64,000 nt of DNA. Source: Thermomonas sp. Lineage in GTDB: Bacteria > Pseudomonadota > Gammaproteobacteria > Xanthomonadales > Xanthomonadaceae. Below are positions 60,271 through 64,000 of the stretch, piece by piece. Each line of letters opens with the position of its first letter. The stretch's first letter is position 1. Both the position numbers and the translations under genes were made by a program. The notes beneath the pieces were generated by a model that was not told the origin of the DNA, searched no databases, and saw only the letters and a list, made by a program, of their open reading frames with translations. The stretch is from assembly GCF_023953935.1 (NCBI RefSeq), contig NZ_JAMLIW010000005.1, positions 124,001-188,000 on the forward strand. The letters are read 5' to 3'.

Positions 60271-61268
60271 CTATCGCTCGTGGGGGTTTCTTGTCGGCAG
60301 GCAAGCGACCTGCGTTGTGCGTATCAGGCACGCTCCGCGCTTCATGGGTGGACTGCTTTTGAGTTGGTGCGAGGCCTGCGCGATCGGGGCCGCCAGAAGC
60401 GACCATGCCCCTGACGGTTTCGACTACACCGACGGCAAGCCGACGGTCTTCCTGGTCGCCCTGTGCCAGTGCCTTCGCCAGTGCTTCGTATCCTTTGATC
60501 GCATTTGGCGATGGCTTGAACGACGCTTCCGGCGACTCTAAGCGCCTCCGCTGGCCGTCCACGTGCAGCGCAGCCTGTCGGCGCGTCTTTCGCCGGGCGC
60601 CGCGCACGCGCCTCGGGGTGGCGTTTGCTTCGATTCCATATTCGCGCAGCGCCTCGGCGAAGCCTTCGCGCCAGCGTTGAAGGTCGGCCTTGCGGGGGTT
60701 CAGCCGTGTTCCATCATCGCCCTGTGCGTTCACGCACAGGTGGACATGCGGATGCTTCTCGTCGTCGTGGGTAGCAAAAACGTAGTGGAAGTTGCCACCG
60801 AACTCGTTCTTGGCGAATTCCTAGCGGCGTCAGTGACGGCCTTCCGGTCGGTTCCGGGCGGCATGGATAGCACGATGTTGAAGGCTTCCTTTGATGGCTT
60901 TCCTCGGGGATGCCGTACTGCCCGAACTTCCAGTCATCGCGGAGGCTGCGGACTTCCTCCTTGCCGTGGAAAATTTCACCAGCCTCGTTCTCCAGCGCCA
61001 CGTCTCCATTGCGCGAGATGTAGTCCATATGGGCTTTGATGGCGCGCATACCGCGCCGCCGCCCGAAATCTTCCATGACTTCTGGCGATTTGCGGACGAT
61101 GCCTTTCACTCGGTTGCGTGCCGCGACTACCCCACTGACGCGCTTGGGCTTCGGCGATGATGCCGGGACGCGAATCCCGGTGAATGCCAGCTTTGCCTTC
61201 CGGCCTCGCAACGGCTTGAAGTGATAGCTGTCATCCCACGCCTTGAGCGCGTCATCAATCGTTGTCAC
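60271..61268 (-). pseudogene. MOB-type relaxase, frameshifted
   Basis: A GTG start at 61268 overlaps the mobC end. Pieces are TIDDALKAWDDSYHFKPL, RGMRAIKAHMDYISRNGDV, GKEEVRSLRDDWKFGQYGIP, the histidine motif DEKHPHVHLCVNAQGDDGT (around 60718-60775) and GFAEALREYGIEANAT. HPHVH is the metal-binding triad of MOBP/MobA-like relaxases that nick oriT. The catalytic tyrosine is probably in the N-terminal part but I cannot assign it. The reading continues in frame into parA, which shows that at least one stop has been lost to an indel. Confidence 0.75.
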
Positions 61269-61817
61269 TGGATGCCTCCACGATGACCCACCGATCCAGG
61301 TTGGAGCGCATGACCGGGTGAATACTGGCGATGTGCGCGTAGATGACACTTTCCGTCTGTCGCAATGCGCGATCACGGCGTCCGCGCTCTCGCCAAATTC
61401 AGCTTCTTGGCAATCTGGATTCAGGAGACTGCGATGGCGGCGAGTTGCTTGTTCGATTCGCGCCGACAACGGCCAGGCTCGGTACATGCCAAGCTGAGGC
61501 GTGCGCAGCGAGTGGCTCCGAATCAGATTCACGATGTATTTCCGGCGGGAGACGCCTGCGGCATTCGCCAGCTTGTCGATTGCCTGAACCTCGGATGCGG
61601 CAAACCTGACCTCCTGGCGATGCCGCGTCCTGTCCGCGCTTTCCGGGACTGCCATGAAGCGCACGGGCCGCGTTGTGGCCGAATCGCCCATGTAGCGAAA
61701 CAAGGCGCGTCGGCCGGCATCGCTACTCGTCATCCCATGCTTGACGCAATGCGCCTTCCAGCGTGCTGCATATTCCGCTGGCAGTCTGATTGCGATATAG
61801 GGGAGCCGGCTGCTCAC
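61255..61817 (-). pseudogene. MobC-like relaxosome accessory protein, frameshifted
   Basis: The start MSSRLPYIAIRLPAEYAARW (ATG at 61817) is followed by VRFAASEVQAIDKLANAAGV and SRRKYIVNLIRSHSLRTPQL, a ribbon-helix-helix MobC-type region. The C-terminal half, with FGESADAVIAH and ending ASSDND, lies in other frames. MobC proteins bind near oriT and help the relaxase. It directly precedes the relaxase gene, with a 14-base overlap. Confidence 0.7.
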
Positions 61818-61826
61818 GGTCTGCCC

Positions 61827-62907
61827 TTACTTGCCCTTCACCGTGTTTCGCGTCCAGCCTTCCTTGGCGCGCTCGAACAAGGCCCGCTGGTAGGCAGGGT
61901 TTGCAATGGTTCGGCCCATGGCGAAATGCTCCAAACGGCTTGAATGCGTTTGGTGCCCGGTCTTGGGGTCAGAATGCGATTGCTGCTCTTGTTGAAAGCC
62001 GGCAGTCGCCCTGGCCGGTGCGGTGACAGGTGAAGCTTGGCTGTCTCAGCGTCAAGGCAGCCATCGAAACGCCGGCTACGCCTGCCGCCAGGTCGCTTGC
62101 CTTGACCATCACGTAGGCAAGGATTCCGGAGCATCCGAGGATTTGAAGGGCGGCAAATGCGGGCGAGTTCGTTCCGTCACCGGAAACATCTGCGCCATCA
62201 ATGAACTTGTCGAACGCGGCAAGCCCGAAGGACAGGAACACCATCACGAAGACGATGGTGAACGTGTAGTTCATGGCCTGCGAAAACCATGAATCGAAGA
62301 AGCGCGCCGTCGGCGGCCACATCAGGCACATCACGAACAGCGGGCCGATGGCGAACAGTGCAGCTAGGGCAAACTTGGAGACGATGATGATGGCCCCGCC
62401 AAGCAGGGTGAATCCGACTGCGCCGATGCCAATGCAAGTGCCGCTGAACCACCACCCAAGTGCGGTTCCGAACTCCGTCACGCCTGCATCGTCTGCGTGC
62501 TTGAAGCACTCTCCTACCAGGGAGAATGCGTTAGCCAAGGACGTGTCGAGCGTCTGGTAGATGGAATCAGGCGTAGGCCCTCCAAGCGTGTTGATCGCGC
62601 CAGCGATGCCGACCTGGATGCCGTCGATACTGGATACGACCCAGTTCATGTAGTTGCCGGCATTGAGGCAAACGGCCGCGATGATGGCCAGCTTGATGCT
62701 GGTCTTGATGACGTCCCAGAACGGGTTGGACACATAACCCGCAATGATCAGCGCGCCCATGATGGCGAAGTACAGGGTCGCACCCGTAAGCGCCGTTGCG
62801 CCGATCGCGCCGGCAACGTTGCTTGCCGCTGGACCAACGAACGCATTGATGGCGTTTTCGACGGTTTCCCCAATGAACTGGAACAACATGATGTCGGGAG
62901 CTGACAT
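61827..62907 (-). CDS. virB6: VirB6/TrbL-like type IV secretion membrane protein, frameshifted near its end
   Basis: About 290 residues read cleanly from the ATG at 62907 (MSAPDIMLFQFIGETVENAI). They have an N-terminal soluble part, helices such as GATLYFAIMGALIIAGYV and GFTLLGGAIIIVSKFALAAL, and the family-typical GPLFVMCLMWPPTARFFDSW followed by YTFTIVFVMVFLSFGLAAF. VirB6 forms part of the inner-membrane channel for DNA export. After ASDLAAGVAGVSMAALTLRQ (about 62040) the frame is wrong. Another frame continues to GRTIANPAYQRALFERAKEG and a stop at 61827. Confidence 0.82.
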
Positions 62908-62937
62908 GGACTTACTCTTCTTCCCGGGTCGATGGGT

Positions 62938-63180
62938 TCAGCCCTCACGCCGCCGCCTTTTGCGCTCCAGGTGATTGCACTTCTGGGCACGGCTGGCATT
63001 GATGCAGTTCGGCGTAGCCGCCAGCTCGCCTGGATTGCCGTTGCACCTGGCGATCGTTTCTTTCAACGCAGGGCGGTTTTCCTTGAACCACTCCACGGAG
63101 CGCGTTGGCTCCGTGGGGTGGCAGGCCGACAAGATTCCGCACAGGGCCAAGAGGCCAAGAGTTAGCGTTTTGGCTTTCAT
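62938..63180 (-). CDS. EexN-family entry-exclusion lipoprotein
   Basis: The 80-residue product has a lipoprotein signal (TLGLLALCGILSACHP), then SVEWFKENRPALKETIARC and NPGELAATPNCINASRAQKC. This cysteine-containing pattern (CNGNPGEL...PNCINA) is typical of EexN, which blocks redundant conjugation into cells already holding the element. It lies between the VirB5 and VirB6 genes, where eexN normally occurs. Confidence 0.8.
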   Translation of the reverse strand: MKAKTLTLGLLALCGILSACHPTEPTRSVEWFKENRPALKETIARCNGNPGELAATPNCINASRAQKCNHLERKRRRREG

Positions 63181-63214
63181 GCACGGATCCTCGACGTGGG
63201 AGCGGTAATGGCTT

Positions 63215-63534
63215 TCAGCGCCGCGATGGTTCAGCGGTAGCGCTGTCGTGTTCGAGCGGCCTCGGCAGTTCACCGAGGCCCAAACGAAACGCGACGAACC
63301 TGAAAGTAAGGAAGCGTGCCGGGTGGCTTTCCGAGAAGCCCACCAACCGCCAGTGCGAAGCTGTGCCGCAAACAGCAGGAACGCGGCCAGATCGACGAGG
63401 AAGGCGACGGTGTAGGCATTGACGCAAACTCCGAAGTACCCCTTTCGGCGAAGCGACAACCAGAAGCGGGCAAGCTGGATGACAGCGAAAAGTTCAATCA
63501 GCAGGAACATGGGCTGCATGGGGGCCGAAGTCAT
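63215..63534 (-). CDS. Small membrane protein between virB5 and eexN
   Basis: The ATG at 63534 starts MTSAPMQPMFLLIELFAVIQ, with a second hydrophobic stretch NAYTVAFLVDLAAFLLFAAQ. After about residue 62 the frame is uncertain. The neighbouring frame ends at 63215 with LGLGELPRPLEHDSATAEPS. Family unknown. A role in the secretion system is inferred from position. Confidence 0.5.
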
Positions 63535-63551
63535 GGCTTTTCTCCTTGCTG

Positions 63552-64000
63552 TCAGAACGTCAGCGGATCGGCATGGATTCCGCCACCGGTCGCATTCCAG
63601 GTGCGCGCATTCCGTTCGCGGCGCTGCTGCTGAATCAGCCGGTCTTCGGCTTCTGCGGCCATCGCGTACAGGTTCATCTTCACCTGCTCGTTCTGGATGG
63701 CCGCGGTTTCGGCAGTGATGCGCGCCTGCAATTCGGCGATGCCCTTGGGGTCATGGGTTTCGTTGACCTTCCGCATCAAGGCTTCGATCTGATCCCATCG
63801 ACTGCGCGCACTGTCGAACGCCTCATCGGCGAGAACGCCTTGTCCTGTGCAGCCTTCGACGCTGCGCGCTCGCACAGGGTCTTGTCCTGGCCCCTGCTTG
63901 GCTGCGCACGCATCGAACAAGCGGTTGGCGTCGCCGGATCGCGGCAGCCGTGCCCGTCAGGCCGGAATAGCCGCCGTTCTGCAACGACTTGTAGACGTTC
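63552..64000 (-). CDS. virB5: VirB5-like P-type DNA transfer protein, C-terminal part
   Basis: The gene runs off the window end. The readable C-terminus has KAFLADEAFDSARSRWDQIE (first residues from a neighbouring frame), KVNETHDPKGIAELQARITA and QVKMNLYAMAAEAEDRLIQQ. Before it, pieces such as RLFDACAAKQGPGQDKTLCE and LQNGGYSGLTGTAAAIR lie in other frames. The pattern fits VirB5, the minor pilus-tip protein of type IV secretion systems. At least two frame changes lie between 63840 and 63960. Confidence 0.75.

Noticed and set aside
59024-60733. A single 569-residue fusion of relaxase end, ParA and ParB
   Set aside because: The open frame exists only because indels removed stops. ParA and ParB have their own starts with ribosome binding sites and family-typical N-termini.

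Overview
This is the replication-origin end of a GC-rich gammaproteobacterial chromosome, most likely a member of the Xanthomonadaceae (Lysobacter, Luteimonas, Thermomonas or Xanthomonas type). The assignment rests on the gene order yidC-rnpA-rpmH / dnaA-dnaN-recF-gyrB followed by a TPR protein, tonB-exbB-exbD-exbD and pdxJ, as known in Xanthomonas. It was made by reading, without a database search.

Layout. 1-9.1 kb: origin core, with yidC, rnpA and rpmH leftward, dnaA, dnaN, recF and gyrB rightward, and a probable oriC between dnaA and dnaN. 9.2-13.0 kb: TPR protein and TonB/ExbB/ExbD energy-transduction operon, closed by a terminator. 13.1-18.7 kb, leftward: pdxJ, a small membrane protein, cardiolipin synthase, an SLC13-type permease and fructose-1,6-bisphosphatase. 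18.8-19.55 kb: a tRNA-Arg(CCG) gene followed in its own transcription direction by about six tandem units that each begin with a copy of the tRNA 3' end. 19.6-30.8 kb: a UbiA-like prenyltransferase, an AtoE-type transporter, comF, then a biotin cluster (bioB, bioF, bioH, bioC) with a CoA-transferase, gabD and a DMT transporter woven in. 30.9-35.1 kb: thiolase, an unknown protein, dispersed repeats and a trimeric autotransporter with a collagen-like stalk piece. 35.2-41.1 kb: an ECF sigma factor overlapping a TPR-bearing Ser/Thr kinase, three paralogous lipoproteins of unknown function and a lipoprotein Cu/Zn superoxide dismutase. 41.3-50.0 kb: ntrBC, a GGDEF-EAL protein, a small beta-barrel candidate, hemC, an AlgR-like regulator, an esterase and a half-size EamA transporter.

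From about 50.3 kb the character changes. A lone HNH protein marks the edge. Beyond 51.3 kb lie a broken two-gene N6-adenine restriction-modification locus, an XRE/ImmA regulatory pair with a clear operator palindrome, and a conjugative module read leftward: VirB5, EexN, VirB6, MobC, MOB-type relaxase, ParA and ParB. Almost every gene there is interrupted by small indels, some of which compensate each other. Either the island is decaying or the consensus there is poor, and the pattern of indels favours a substantial contribution from sequence error.

The first 50 kb holds intact, densely packed genes. Overlapping stop/start codons tie together rnpA-yidC, ubiA-atoE, CoA-transferase-bioH-bioC-DMT transporter, sigma factor-kinase, the lipoprotein trio and ntrBC, so these probably work as transcriptional units.
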